Shown one piece after another: positions 26,922 to 43,092 of a DNA stretch of 64,000 nt. Location: positions 1,315,001 to 1,379,000 of the forward strand of contig OZ024759.1 of the NCBI GenBank assembly GCA_964016885.1, in the 5' to 3' direction. Below the pieces are notes generated by a model. That model saw only the letters and a list, made by a program, of their open reading frames with translations, was not told where the DNA came from and ran no database searches. This DNA is from Eledone cirrhosa (lineage: Eukaryota > Mollusca > Cephalopoda > Octopoda > Eledonidae). Within the stretch, counting starts at the first letter, position 1, and every line of letters starts with the position of its first letter. A program made the position numbers and the translations under genes.

Positions 26922-29900
26922 ACTAAGTCTATATTAGTAACATGACACAGTCTATATTAGTAACATGACAGTCTATATTAGTAGCATGACAAAGTCTATA
27001 TTAGTAACATGACAAAGTCTATATTAGTAACATGACACAGTCTATATTAGTAACATGACACAGTCTATATTAGTAACATGACAGTCTATATTAGTAACAT
27101 GACAAAGTCTATATTAGTAACATGGCAAAGTCTATGTTAGTAACATGACAAAGTCTATATTAGTAACATGACAGTCTATATTAGTAACATGACACATTCT
27201 ATATTAGTAACATGACAAAGTCTATATTAGTAGCATGACAAAGTCTATATTAGTAACATGACAGTCTATATTAGTAACATGCCAAAGTCTATATTAGTAG
27301 CATGACAAAGTCTATATTAGTAACATGACACAGTCTATATTAGTAACATGACACAGTCTATATTAGTAACATGACACAGTCTATATTAGTAGCATGACAA
27401 AGTCTATATTAGTAACATGACAAAGTCTATATTAGTAACATGACAAAGTCTATATTAGTAACATGACATAGTCTATATTAGCAGCATGACAAAGTCTATA
27501 TTAGTAACATGACAAAGTCTATATTAGTAACATGACAGTCTATATTAGTAACATGACACATTCTATATTAGTAACATGACAAAGTCTATATTAGTAGCAT
27601 GACAAAGTCTATATTAGTAACATGACAGTCTATATTAGTAACATGCCAAAGTCTATATTAGTAGCATGACAAAGTCTATATTAGTAACATGACACAGTCT
27701 ATATTAGTAACATGACACAGTCTATATTAGTAACATGACACAGTCTATATTAGTAGCATGACAAAGTCTATATTAGTAACATGACAAAGTCTATATTAGT
27801 AACATGACAAAGTCTATATTAGTAACATGACAAAGTCTATATTAGTAACATGACACAGTGTATATTAGTAATATGACAGTCTATATTAGTAGCATGACAA
27901 AGTCTATATTAGTAACATGACAAAGTCTATATTAGTAACATGACACAGCCTATATTAGTAACATGACACAGTCTATATTAGTAACATGACACAGTCTATA
28001 TTAGTAACATGACAAAGTCTATATTAGTAACATGGCAAAGTCTATATTAGTAACATGACAAAGTCTATATTAGTAACATGACATGGTCTATATTAGTAAC
28101 ATGACACAGTCTATATTAGTAACATGACAAAGTCTATATTAGTAACATGACAGTCTATATTAGTAACATGCCAAAGTCTATATTAGTAGCATGACAAAGT
28201 CTATATTAGTAGCATGACACAGTCTATATTAGTAACATGACATAGTCTATATTAGTAACATGACACAGTCTATATTAGTAGCATGACAAAGTCTATATTA
28301 GTAACATGACAAAGTCTATATTAGTAACATGAGAAAGTCTATATTAGTAACATGACACAGTCTATATTAGTAACATGACAAAGTCTATATTAGTAACATG
28401 ACACAGTCTATATTAGTAACATGACACAGTCTATATTAGTAACATGACACAGTCTATATTAGTAACATGCAAAGTCTATATTAGTAGCATGACAAAGTCT
28501 ATATTAGTAACATGACACAGTCTATATTAGTAACATGACACAGTCTATATTAGTAACATGACACAGTTTATATTAGTAACATGACAAAGTCTATATTAGT
28601 AACATGACAAAGTCTATATTAGTAACATGGCAGTCTATATTAGTTACATGACAAAGTCTATATTAGTAACATGACACAGTCTATATTAGTAACATGACAA
28701 AGACTCTATTAGTAACATGACAAAGTCTATATTAGTAACATGACAGTCTATATTAGTAACATGACAAAATCTATATTAGTAACATGACAGTCTATATTAG
28801 TAACATGACAAAGTCTATATTAGTAACATGACAGTCTATATTGTACCATGACACAGTCTATATTAGTAACATGACATAGTCTATATTAGTAACATGACAA
28901 AGTCTATATTAGTAACATGACAGTCTATATTGTAACATGACACAGTCTATATTAGTAACATGACACAGTCTATATTAGTAACATGACAGTCTATATTAGT
29001 AACATGACAAAGTCTATATTAGTAACATGACAAAGTGTATATTAGTAACATGACAAAGTCTATATTAGTAGCATGACACAGTCTATATTAGTAACATGAC
29101 AAAGTCTATATTAGTAACATGACACAGTCTATATTAGTAACATGACAAAGTCTATATTAGTAACATGACACAGTCTATATTAGTAACATGACATAGTCTA
29201 TATTAGTAACATGACAAAGTCTATATTAGTAGCATGACACAGTCTAAATTAGTAACATGACACAGTCTATATTAGTAACATGACAGTCTATATTAGTTAC
29301 ATGACACAGTCTATATTAGTAACATGACAAAGTCTATATTAGTAGTATGACAAAGTCTATATTAGTAACATGACAGTCTATATTAGTAACATGACAAAGT
29401 CTATATTAGTAGCATGACAAAGTCTATATTAGTAGCATGACACAGTCTATATTAGTAACATGACACAGTCTATATTAGTAACATGACACAGTCTATATTA
29501 GTAACATGACAAAGTCTATATTAGTAGCATGACAAAGTCTATATTAGTAACATGACAAAGTCTATATTAGTAACATGACACAGTCTATATTAGTAACATG
29601 ACACAGTCTATATTAGTAACATGACACAGTCTATATTAGTAACATGACAGTCTATATTAGTAACATGACAAAGTCTATATTAGTAACATGACAAAGTCTA
29701 TATTAGTAGCATGACAAAGTCTATATTAGTAACATGACACAGTCTATATTAGTAACATGACAAAGTCTATATTAGTAGCATAACAAAGTCTATATTAGTA
29801 ACATGACACAGTCTATATTAGTAACATGACACAGTCTATATTAGTAACATGACACAGTCTATATTAGTAACATGACAGTCTATATTAGTAACATGACAAA

Positions 29901-31817
29901 GTCTATATTAGTAACATGACAAAGTCTATATTAGTAGCATGACAAAGTCTATATTAGTAACATGACACAGTCTATATTAGTAACATGACAAAGTCTATAT
30001 TAGTAGCATGACAAAGTCTATATTAGTAACATGACACAGTCTATATTAGTAACATGACAAAGTCTATATTAGTAGCATGACAAAGTCTATATTAGTAACA
30101 TGACAAAGTCTATATTAGTAACATGACACAGTCTATATTAGTAACATGACAGTCTATATTAGTAACATGACAGTCCATATTAGTAGCATGACAAAGTCTA
30201 TATTAGTAACATGACAAAGTCTATATTAGTAACATGACACAGTCTATATTAGTAACATGACACAGTCTATATTAGTAACATCATACAGTCTATATTAGTA
30301 ACATGACAAAGTCTATATTAGTAACATGGCAAAGTCTATATTAGTAACATGACACAGTCTATATTAGTAACATGACAAGGCCTATATTAGTAACATGACA
30401 CAGTCTATATTAGTAACATGACAAAGTCTATATTAGTAACATGACAGTCTATATTAGTAACATGACAAAGTCTATATTAGTAACATGACAAAGTCTATAT
30501 TAGTAACATGACAGTCTATATTAGTAACATGACACAGTCTATATTAGTAACATGACAAAGTCTATATTAGTAACATGACACAGTCTATATTAGTAACATG
30601 ACACAGTCTATATTAGTAACATGACACAGTTTATATTAGTAACATGACAAAGTCTATATTAGTAACATGACAAAGTCTATATTAGTAACATGGCAGTCTA
30701 TATTAGTTACATGACAAAGTCTATATTAGTAACATGACACAGTCTATATTAGTAACATGACAAAGACTCTATTAGTAACATGACAAAGTCTATATTAGTA
30801 ACATGACAGTCTATATTAGTAACATGACAAAATCTATATTAGTAACATGACAGTCTATATTAGTAACATGACAAAGTCTATATTAGTAACATGACAGTCT
30901 ATATTGTACCATGACACAGTCTATATTAGTAACATGACACAGTCTATATTAGTAACATGACACAGTTTATATTAGTAACATGACAAAGTCTATATTAGTA
31001 ACATGACAAAGTCTATATTAGTAACATGGCAGTCTATATTAGTAACATGACAAAGTCTATATTAGTAACATGACACTGTCTATATTAGTAACATGACAAA
31101 GACTCTATTAGTAACATGACAAAGTCTATATTAGTAACATGACAGTCTATATTAGTAACATGACAACATCTATATTAGTAACATGACAGTCTATATTAGT
31201 AACATGACAAAGTCTATATTAGTAACATGACAGTCTATATTGTACCATGACACAGTCTATATTAGTAACATGACATAGTCTATATTAGTAACATGACAAA
31301 GTCTATATTAGTAACATGACAGTCTATATTGTAACATGACACAGTCTATATTAGTAACATGACACAGTCTATATTAGTATCATGACAGTCTATATTAGTA
31401 ACATGACACAGTCTATATTAGTAACATGACACAGTCTATATTAGTAACATGACAGTCTATATTAGTAGCATGGCAATGTCTATATTAGTAACATGACACA
31501 GTCTATATTAGTAACAAGACATAGTCTATATTAGTAACATGACATAGTCTATATTAGTAGCATGACAAAGTCTATATTAGTAACATGACAAAGTCTATAT
31601 TAGTAACATGACACAGTCTATCTTAGTAACATGACAAAGTCTATATTAGTAACATGACACAGTCTATATTAGTAACATGACAAAGTCTATATTAGTAGCA
31701 TGACAAAGTCTATATTAGTAACATGACACAGTCTATATTAGTAACATGACAAAGTCTATATTAGTAACATGACAAAGTCTATATTAGTAACATGACAAAG
31801 TCTATATTAGTAACATG
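26922..31817 (+). repeat. Higher-order repeat unit 3 (4,896 bp)
   Basis: This is the same order as unit 2 with 770 bp removed. The distance from CATGCAAAG (28468) to AAAGTGT (29035) is 567 bp, against 1,337 bp in unit 2. The junction lies between about 28,487 and 28,517: to its left the sequence matches unit 2 at an offset of 5,666, and to its right at 4,896. The lost block contained one ATCATACAG and the GTCATTATTAG monomer. Confidence 0.93.
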
Positions 31818-34800
31818 ACTAAGTCTATATTAGTAACATGACACAGTCTATATTAGTAACATGACAGTCTATATTAGTAGCATGACAAAGTCTATATTAG
31901 TAACATGACAAAGTCTATATTAGTAACATGACACAGTCTATATTAGTAACATGACACAGTCTATATTAGTAACATGACAGTCTATATTAGTAACATGACA
32001 AAGTCTATATTAGTAACATGGCAAAGTCTATGTTAGTAACATGACAAAGTCTATATTAGTAACATGACAGTCTATATTAGTAACATGACACATTCTATAT
32101 TAGTAACATGACAAAGTCTATATTAGTAGCATGACAAAGTCTATATTAGTAACATGACAGTCTATATTAGTAACATGCCAAAGTCTATATTAGTAGCATG
32201 ACAAAGTCTATATTAGTAACATGACACAGTCTATATTAGTAACATGACACAGTCTATATTAGTAACATGACACAGTCTATATTAGTAGCATGACAAAGTC
32301 TATATTAGTAACATGACAAAGTCTATATTAGTAACATGACAAAGTCTATATTAGTAACATGACATAGTCTATATTAGCAGCATGACAAAGTCTATATTAG
32401 TAACATGACAAAGTCTATATTAGTAACATGACAGTCTATATTAGTAACATGACACATTCTATATTAGTAACATGACAAAGTCTATATTAGTAGCATGACA
32501 AAGTCTATATTAGTAACATGACAGTCTATATTAGTAACATGCCAAAGTCTATATTAGTAGCATGACAAAGTCTATATTAGTAACATGACACAGTCTATAT
32601 TAGTAACATGACACAGTCTATATTAGTAACATGACACAGTCTATATTAGTAGCATGACAAAGTCTATATTAGTAACATGACAAAGTCTATATTAGTAACA
32701 TGACAAAGTCTATATTAGTAACATGACAAAGTCTATATTAGTAACATGACACAGTGTATATTAGTAATATGACAGTCTATATTAGTAGCATGACAAAGTC
32801 TATATTAGTAACATGACAAAGTCTATATTAGTAACATGACACAGCCTATATTAGTAACATGACACAGTCTATATTAGTAACATGACACAGTCTATATTAG
32901 TAACATGACAAAGTCTATATTAGTAACATGGCAAAGTCTATATTAGTAACATGACAAAGTCTATATTAGTAACATGACATGGTCTATATTAGTAACATGA
33001 CACAGTCTATATTAGTAACATGACAAAGTCTATATTAGTAACATGACAGTCTATATTAGTAACATGCCAAAGTCTATATTAGTAGCATGACAAAGTCTAT
33101 ATTAGTAGCATGACACAGTCTATATTAGTAACATGACATAGTCTATATTAGTAACATGACACAGTCTATATTAGTAGCATGACAAAGTCTATATTAGTAA
33201 CATGACAAAGTCTATATTAGTAACATGAGAAAGTCTATATTAGTAACATGACACAGTCTATATTAGTAACATGACAAAGTCTATATTAGTAACATGACAC
33301 AGTCTATATTAGTAACATGACACAGTCTATATTAGTAACATGACACAGTCTATATTAGTAACATGCAAAGTCTATATTAGTAGCATGACAAAGTCTATAT
33401 TAGTAACATGACACAGTCTATATTAGTAACATGACACAGTCTATATTAGTAACATGACACAGTTTATATTAGTAACATGACAAAGTCTATATTAGTAACA
33501 TGACAAAGTCTATATTAGTAACATGGCAGTCTATATTAGTTACATGACAAAGTCTATATTAGTAACATGACACAGTCTATATTAGTAACATGACAAAGAC
33601 TCTATTAGTAACATGACAAAGTCTATATTAGTAACATGACAGTCTATATTAGTAACATGACAAAATCTATATTAGTAACATGACAGTCTATATTAGTAAC
33701 ATGACAAAGTCTATATTAGTAACATGACAGTCTATATTGTACCATGACACAGTCTATATTAGTAACATGACATAGTCTATATTAGTAACATGACAAAGTC
33801 TATATTAGTAACATGACAGTCTATATTGTAACATGACACAGTCTATATTAGTAACATGACACAGTCTATATTAGTAACATGACAGTCTATATTAGTAACA
33901 TGACAAAGTCTATATTAGTAACATGACAAAGTGTATATTAGTAACATGACAAAGTCTATATTAGTAGCATGACACAGTCTATATTAGTAACATGACAAAG
34001 TCTATATTAGTAACATGACACAGTCTATATTAGTAACATGACAAAGTCTATATTAGTAACATGACACAGTCTATATTAGTAACATGACATAGTCTATATT
34101 AGTAACATGACAAAGTCTATATTAGTAGCATGACACAGTCTAAATTAGTAACATGACACAGTCTATATTAGTAACATGACAGTCTATATTAGTTACATGA
34201 CACAGTCTATATTAGTAACATGACAAAGTCTATATTAGTAGTATGACAAAGTCTATATTAGTAACATGACAGTCTATATTAGTAACATGACAAAGTCTAT
34301 ATTAGTAGCATGACAAAGTCTATATTAGTAGCATGACACAGTCTATATTAGTAACATGACACAGTCTATATTAGTAACATGACACAGTCTATATTAGTAA
34401 CATGACAAAGTCTATATTAGTAGCATGACAAAGTCTATATTAGTAACATGACAAAGTCTATATTAGTAACATGACACAGTCTATATTAGTAACATGACAC
34501 AGTCTATATTAGTAACATGACACAGTCTATATTAGTAACATGACAGTCTATATTAGTAACATGACAAAGTCTATATTAGTAACATGACAAAGTCTATATT
34601 AGTAGCATGACAAAGTCTATATTAGTAACATGACACAGTCTATATTAGTAACATGACAAAGTCTATATTAGTAGCATAACAAAGTCTATATTAGTAACAT
34701 GACACAGTCTATATTAGTAACATGACACAGTCTATATTAGTAACATGACACAGTCTATATTAGTAACATGACAGTCTATATTAGTAACATGACAAAGTCT

Positions 34801-36713
34801 ATATTAGTAACATGACAAAGTCTATATTAGTAGCATGACAAAGTCTATATTAGTAACATGACACAGTCTATATTAGTAACATGACAAAGTCTATATTAGT
34901 AGCATGACAAAGTCTATATTAGTAACATGACACAGTCTATATTAGTAACATGACAAAGTCTATATTAGTAGCATGACAAAGTCTATATTAGTAACATGAC
35001 AAAGTCTATATTAGTAACATGACACAGTCTATATTAGTAACATGACAGTCTATATTAGTAACATGACAGTCCATATTAGTAGCATGACAAAGTCTATATT
35101 AGTAACATGACAAAGTCTATATTAGTAACATGACACAGTCTATATTAGTAACATGACACAGTCTATATTAGTAACATCATACAGTCTATATTAGTAACAT
35201 GACAAAGTCTATATTAGTAACATGGCAAAGTCTATATTAGTAACATGACACAGTCTATATTAGTAACATGACAAGGCCTATATTAGTAACATGACACAGT
35301 CTATATTAGTAACATGACAAAGTCTATATTAGTAACATGACAGTCTATATTAGTAACATGACAAAGTCTATATTAGTAACATGACAAAGTCTATATTAGT
35401 AACATGACAGTCTATATTAGTAACATGACACAGTCTATATTAGTAACATGACAAAGTCTATATTAGTAACATGACACAGTCTATATTAGTAACATGACAC
35501 AGTCTATATTAGTAACATGACACAGTTTATATTAGTAACATGACAAAGTCTATATTAGTAACATGACAAAGTCTATATTAGTAACATGGCAGTCTATATT
35601 AGTTACATGACAAAGTCTATATTAGTAACATGACACAGTCTATATTAGTAACATGACAAAGACTCTATTAGTAACATGACAAAGTCTATATTAGTAACAT
35701 GACAGTCTATATTAGTAACATGACAAAATCTATATTAGTAACATGACAGTCTATATTAGTAACATGACAAAGTCTATATTAGTAACATGACAGTCTATAT
35801 TGTACCATGACACAGTCTATATTAGTAACATGACACAGTCTATATTAGTAACATGACACAGTTTATATTAGTAACATGACAAAGTCTATATTAGTAACAT
35901 GACAAAGTCTATATTAGTAACATGGCAGTCTATATTAGTAACATGACAAAGTCTATATTAGTAACATGACACTGTCTATATTAGTAACATGACAAAGACT
36001 CTATTAGTAACATGACAAAGTCTATATTAGTAACATGACAGTCTATATTAGTAACATGACAACATCTATATTAGTAACATGACAGTCTATATTAGTAACA
36101 TGACAAAGTCTATATTAGTAACATGACAGTCTATATTGTACCATGACACAGTCTATATTAGTAACATGACATAGTCTATATTAGTAACATGACAAAGTCT
36201 ATATTAGTAACATGACAGTCTATATTGTAACATGACACAGTCTATATTAGTAACATGACACAGTCTATATTAGTATCATGACAGTCTATATTAGTAACAT
36301 GACACAGTCTATATTAGTAACATGACACAGTCTATATTAGTAACATGACAGTCTATATTAGTAGCATGGCAATGTCTATATTAGTAACATGACACAGTCT
36401 ATATTAGTAACAAGACATAGTCTATATTAGTAACATGACATAGTCTATATTAGTAGCATGACAAAGTCTATATTAGTAACATGACAACGTCTATATTAGT
36501 AACATGACACAGTCTATCTTAGTAACATGACAAAGTCTATATTAGTAACATGACACAGTCTATATTAGTAACATGACAAAGTCTATATTAGTAGCATGAC
36601 AAAGTCTATATTAGTAACATGACACAGTCTATATTAGTAACATGACAAAGTCTATATTAGTAACATGACAAAGTCTATATTAGTAACATGACAAAGTCTA
36701 TATTAGTAACATG
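31818..36713 (+). repeat. Higher-order repeat unit 4 (4,896 bp)
   Basis: This is a near-exact copy of unit 3, with every landmark shifted by 4,896 bp and the same 770-bp deletion (junction about 33,383-33,413). A private A-to-C change at 36488 creates ACAACGTC and a CpG. Sharing the deletion breakpoint shows that units 3 and 4 descend from one deleted ancestor. Confidence 0.93.
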
Positions 36714-39700
36714 ACTAAGTCTATATTAGTAACATGACACAGTCTATATTAGTAACATGACAGTCTATATTAGTAGCATGACAAAGTCTATATTAGTAAC
36801 ATGACAAAGTCTATATTAGTAACATGACACAGTCTATATTAGTAACATGACACAGTCTATATTAGTAACATGACAGTCTATATTAGTAACATGACAAAGT
36901 CTATATTAGTAACATGGCAAAGTCTATGTTAGTAACATGACAAAGTCTATATTAGTAACATGACAGTCTATATTAGTAACATGACACATTCTATATTAGT
37001 AACATGACAAAGTCTATATTAGTAGCATGACAAAGTCTATATTAGTAACATGACAGTCTATATTAGTAACATGCCAAAGTCTATATTAGTAGCATGACAA
37101 AGTCTATATTAGTAACATGACACAGTCTATATTAGTAACATGACACAGTCTATATTAGTAACATGACACAGTCTATATTAGTAGCATGACAAAGTCTATA
37201 TTAGTAACATGACAAAGTCTATATTAGTAACATGACAAAGTCTATATTAGTAACATGACATAGTCTATATTAGCAGCATGACAAAGTCTATATTAGTAAC
37301 ATGACAAAGTCTATATTAGTAACATGACAGTCTATATTAGTAACATGACACATTCTATATTAGTAACATGACAAAGTCTATATTAGTAGCATGACAAAGT
37401 CTATATTAGTAACATGACAGTCTATATTAGTAACATGCCAAAGTCTATATTAGTAGCATGACAAAGTCTATATTAGTAACATGACACAGTCTATATTAGT
37501 AACATGACACAGTCTATATTAGTAACATGACACAGTCTATATTAGTAGCATGACAAAGTCTATATTAGTAACATGACAAAGTCTATATTAGTAACATGAC
37601 AAAGTCTATATTAGTAACATGACAAAGTCTATATTAGTAACATGACACAGTGTATATTAGTAATATGACAGTCTATATTAGTAGCATGACAAAGTCTATA
37701 TTAGTAACATGACAAAGTCTATATTAGTAACATGACACAGCCTATATTAGTAACATGACACAGTCTATATTAGTAACATGACACAGTCTATATTAGTAAC
37801 ATGACAAAGTCTATATTAGTAACATGGCAAAGTCTATATTAGTAACATGACAAAGTCTATATTAGTAACATGACATGGTCTATATTAGTAACATGACACA
37901 GTCTATATTAGTAACATGACAAAGTCTATATTAGTAACATGACAGTCTATATTAGTAACATGCCAAAGTCTATATTAGTAGCATGACAAAGTCTATATTA
38001 GTAGCATGACACAGTCTATATTAGTAACATGACATAGTCTATATTAGTAACATGACACAGTCTATATTAGTAGCATGACAAAGTCTATATTAGTAACATG
38101 ACAAAGTCTATATTAGTAACATGAGAAAGTCTATATTAGTAACATGACACAGTCTATATTAGTAACATGACAAAGTCTATATTAGTAACATGACACAGTC
38201 TATATTAGTAACATGACACAGTCTATATTAGTAACATGACACAGTCTATATTAGTAACATGCAAAGTCTATATTAGTAGCATGACAAAGTCTATATTAGT
38301 AACATGACAAAGTCTATATTAGTAACATGACACAGTCTATATTAGTAACATGACAAAGTCTATATTAGTAACATGACGGTCTATATTAGTAACATGACAG
38401 TCTATATTAGTAGCATGACAAAGTCTATATTAGTAACATGACACAGTCTATATTAGTAACATGACACAGTCTATATTAGTAACATGACAAAGTCTATATT
38501 AGTAGCATGACAAAGTCTATATTAGTAACATGACACAGTCTATATTAGTAACGTGACAAAGTCTATATTAGTAGCATGACAAAGTCTATATTAGTAACAT
38601 GACAAAGTCTATATTAGTAACATGACACAGTCTATATTAGTAACATGACAGTCTATATTAGTAACATGACAGTCCATATTAGTAGCATGACAAAGTCTAT
38701 ATTAGTAACATGACAAAGTCTATATTAGTAACATGACACAGTCTATATTAGTAACATGACACAGTCTATATTAGTAACATCATACAGTCTATATTAGTAA
38801 CATGACAAAGTCTATATTAGTAACATGGCAAAGTCTATATTAGTAACATGACACAGTCTATATTAGTAACATGACAAGGCCTATATTAGTAACATGACAC
38901 AGTCTATATTAGTAACATGACAAAGTCTATATTAGTAACATGACAGTCTATATTAGTAACATGACAAAGTCTATATTAGTAACATGACAAAGTCTATATT
39001 AGTAACATGACAGTCATTATTAGTAACATGACACAGTCTATATTAGTAACATGACAAAGTCTATATTAGTAACATGACACAGTCTATATTAGTAACATGA
39101 CACAGTCTATATTAGTAACATGACACAGTTTATATTAGTAACATGACAAAGTCTATATTAGTAACATGACAAAGTCTATATTAGTAACATGGCAGTCTAT
39201 ATTAGTTACATGACAAAGTCTATATTAGTAACATGACACAGTCTATATTAGTAACATGACAAAGACTCTATTAGTAACATGACAAAGTCTATATTAGTAA
39301 CATGACAGTCTATATTAGTAACATGACAAAATCTATATTAGTAACATGACAGTCTATATTAGTAACATGACAAAGTCTATATTAGTAACATGACAGTCTA
39401 TATTGTACCATGACACAGTCTATATTAGTAACATGACATAGTCTATATTAGTAACATGACAAAGTCTATATTAGTAACATGACAGTCTATATTGTAACAT
39501 GACACAGTCTATATTAGTAACATGACACAGTCTATATTAGTAACATGACAGTCTATATTAGTAACATGACAAAGTCTATATTAGTAACATGACAAAGTGT
39601 ATATTAGTAACATGACAAAGTCTATATTAGTAGCATGACACAGTCTATATTAGTAACATGACAAAGTCTATATTAGTAACATGACACAGTCTATATTAGT

Positions 39701-42648
39701 AACATGACAAAGTCTATATTAGTAACATGACACAGTCTATATTAGTAACATGACATAGTCTATATTAGTAACATGACAAAGTCTATATTAGTAGCATGAC
39801 ACAGTCTAAATTAGTAACATGACACAGTCTATATTAGTAACATGACAGTCTATATTAGTTACATGACACAGTCTATATTAGTAACATGACAAAGTCTATA
39901 TTAGTAGTATGACAAAGTCTATATTAGTAACATGACAGTCTATATTAGTAACATGACAAAGTCTATATTAGTAGCATGACAAAGTCTATATTAGTAGCAT
40001 GACACAGTCTATATTAGTAACATGACACAGTCTATATTAGTAACATGACACAGTCTATATTAGTAACATGACAAAGTCTATATTAGTAGCATGACAAAGT
40101 CTATATTAGTAACATGACAAAGTCTATATTAGTAACATGACACAGTCTATATTAGTAACATGACACAGTCTATATTAGTAACATGACACAGTCTATATTA
40201 GTAACATGACAGTCTATATTAGTAACATGACAAAGTCTATATTAGTAACATGACAAAGTCTATATTAGTAGCATGACAAAGTCTATATTAGTAACATGAC
40301 ACAGTCTATATTAGTAACATGACAAAGTCTATATTAGTAGCATGACAAAGTCTATATTAGTAACATGACACAGTCTATATTAGTAACATGACACAGTCTA
40401 TATTAGTAACATGACACAGTCTATATTAGTAACATGACAGTCTATATTAGTAACATGACAAAGTCTATATTAGTAACATGACAAAGTCTATATTAGTAGC
40501 ATGACAAAGTCTATATTAGTAACATGACACAGTCTATATTAGTAACATGACAAAGTCTATATTAGTAGCATGACAAAGTCTATATTAGTAACATGACACA
40601 GTCTATATTAGTAACATGACAAAGTCTATATTAGTAGCATGACAAAGTCTATATTAGTAACATGACAAAGTCTATATTAGTAACATGACACAGTCTATAT
40701 TAGTAACATGACAGTCTATATTAGTAACATGACAGTCCATATTAGTAGCATGACAAAGTCTATATTAGTAACATGACAAAGTCTATATTAGTAACATGAC
40801 ACAGTCTATATTAGTAACATGACACAGTCTATATTAGTAACATCATACAGTCTATATTAGTAACATGACAAAGTCTATATTAGTAACATGGCAAAGTCTA
40901 TATTAGTAACATGACACAGTCTATATTAGTAACATGACAAGGCCTATATTAGTAACATGACACAGTCTATATTAGTAACATGACAAAGTCTATATTAGTA
41001 ACATGACAGTCTATATTAGTAACATGACAAAGTCTATATTAGTAACATGACAAAGTCTATATTAGTAACATGACAGTCTATATTAGTAACATGACACAGT
41101 CTATATTAGTAACATGACAAAGTCTATATTAGTAACATGACACAGTCTATATTAGTAACATGACACAGTCTATATTAGTAACATGACACAGTTTATATTA
41201 GTAACATGACAAAGTCTATATTAGTAACATGACAAAGTCTATATTAGTAACATGGCAGTCTATATTAGTTACATGACAAAGTCTATATTAGTAACATGAC
41301 ACAGTCTATATTAGTAACATGACAAAGACTCTATTAGTAACATGACAAAGTCTATATTAGTAACATGACAGTCTATATTAGTAACATGACAAAATCTATA
41401 TTAGTAACATGACAGTCTATATTAGTAACATGACAAAGTCTATATTAGTAACATGACAGTCTATATTGTACCATGACACAGTCTATATTAGTAACATGAC
41501 ACAGTCTATATTAGTAACATGACACAGTTTATATTAGTAACATGACAAAGTCTATATTAGTAACATGACAAAGTCTATATTAGTAACATGGCAGTCTATA
41601 TTAGTAACATGACAAAGTCTATATTAGTAACATGACACTGTCTATATTAGTAACATGACAAAGACTCTATTAGTAACATGACAAAGTCTATATTAGTAAC
41701 ATGACAGTCTATATTAGTAACATGACAACATCTATATTAGTAACATGACAGTCTATATTAGTAACATGACAAAGTCTATATTAGTAACATGACAGTCTAT
41801 ATTGTACCATGACACAGTCTATATTAGTAACATGACATAGTCTATATTAGTAACATGACAAAGTCTATATTAGTAACATGACAGTCTATATTGTAACATG
41901 ACACAGTCTATATTAGTAACATGACACAGTCTATATTAGTAACATGACAGTCTATATTAGTAGCATGACAAAGTCTATATTAGTAACATGACAAAGTCTA
42001 TATTAGTAACATGACACAGTCTATATTAGTAACATGACACAGTCTATATTAGTAACATGACAGTCTATATTAGTAACATGACAAAGTCTATATTAGTAAC
42101 ATGGCAAAGTCTATATTAGTAACATGACAAAGTCTATATTAGTAACATGACAGTCTATATTGTAACATGACACAGTCTATATTAGTAACATGACACAGTC
42201 TATATTAGTAACATGACAGTCTATATTAGTAACATGACACAGTCTATATTAGTAACATGACACAGTCTGTATTAGTAACATGACAGTCTATATTAGTAGC
42301 ATGGCAATGTCTATATTAGTAACATGACACAGTCTATATTAGTAACAAGACATAGTCTATATTAGTAACATGACATAGTCTATATTAGTAGCATGACAAA
42401 GTCTATATTAGTAACATGACAAAGTCTATATTAGTAACATGACACAGTCTATCTTAGTAACATGACAAAGTCTATATTAGTAACATGACACAGTCTATAT
42501 TAGTAACATGACAAAGTCTATATTAGTAGCATGACAAAGTCTATATTAGTAACATGACACAGTCTATATTAGTAACATGACAAAGTCTATATTAGTAACA
42601 TGACAAAGTCTATATTAGTAACATGACAAAGTCTATATTAGTAACATG
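36714..42648 (+). repeat. Higher-order repeat unit 5 (5,935 bp)
   Basis: This unit has the full 5,666-bp content (the 770-bp block is present, with GTCATTATTAG at 39013) plus 269 bp. The extra length lies between TGTACC at 41804 and ACTAAG at 42649, which is 845 bp here and 576 bp in the preceding copies. Around 41,950-42,170 a stretch with a GGCAAAG monomer and a second TATTGTAAC monomer has been inserted. The sequence from 22.8 to 26.3 kb matches 38.3 to 41.8 kb at an offset of 15,458 bp. Confidence 0.91.
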
Positions 42649-43092
42649 ACTAAGTCTATATTAGTAACATGACACAGTCTATATTAGTAACATGACAGTC
42701 TATATTAGTAGCATGACAAAGTCTATATTAGTAACATGACAAAGTCTATATTAGTAACATGACACAGACTATATTAGTAACATGACACAGTCTATATTAG
42801 TAACATGACAGTCTATATTAGTAACATGACAAAGTCTATATTAGTAACATGGCAAAGTCTATGTTAGTAACATGACAAAGTCTATATTAGTAACATGACA
42901 GTCTATATTAGTAACATGACACATTCTATATTAGTAACATGACAAAGTCTATATTAGTAGCATGACAAAGTCTATATTAGTAACATGACAGTCTATATTA
43001 GTAACATGCCAAAGTCTATATTAGTAGCATGACAAAGTCTATATTAGTAACATGACACAGTCTATATTAGTAACATGACACAGTCTATATTA
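42649..43092 (+). repeat. Start of HOR unit 6
   Basis: This continues the cycle after the ACTAAG landmark at 42649 and matches unit 5 at an offset of 5,935 bp up to the left edge of the 3,490-bp duplication. It carries a private change, ACAGACTATATT, at 42768 (T in the sister copy at 36833). Confidence 0.88.
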
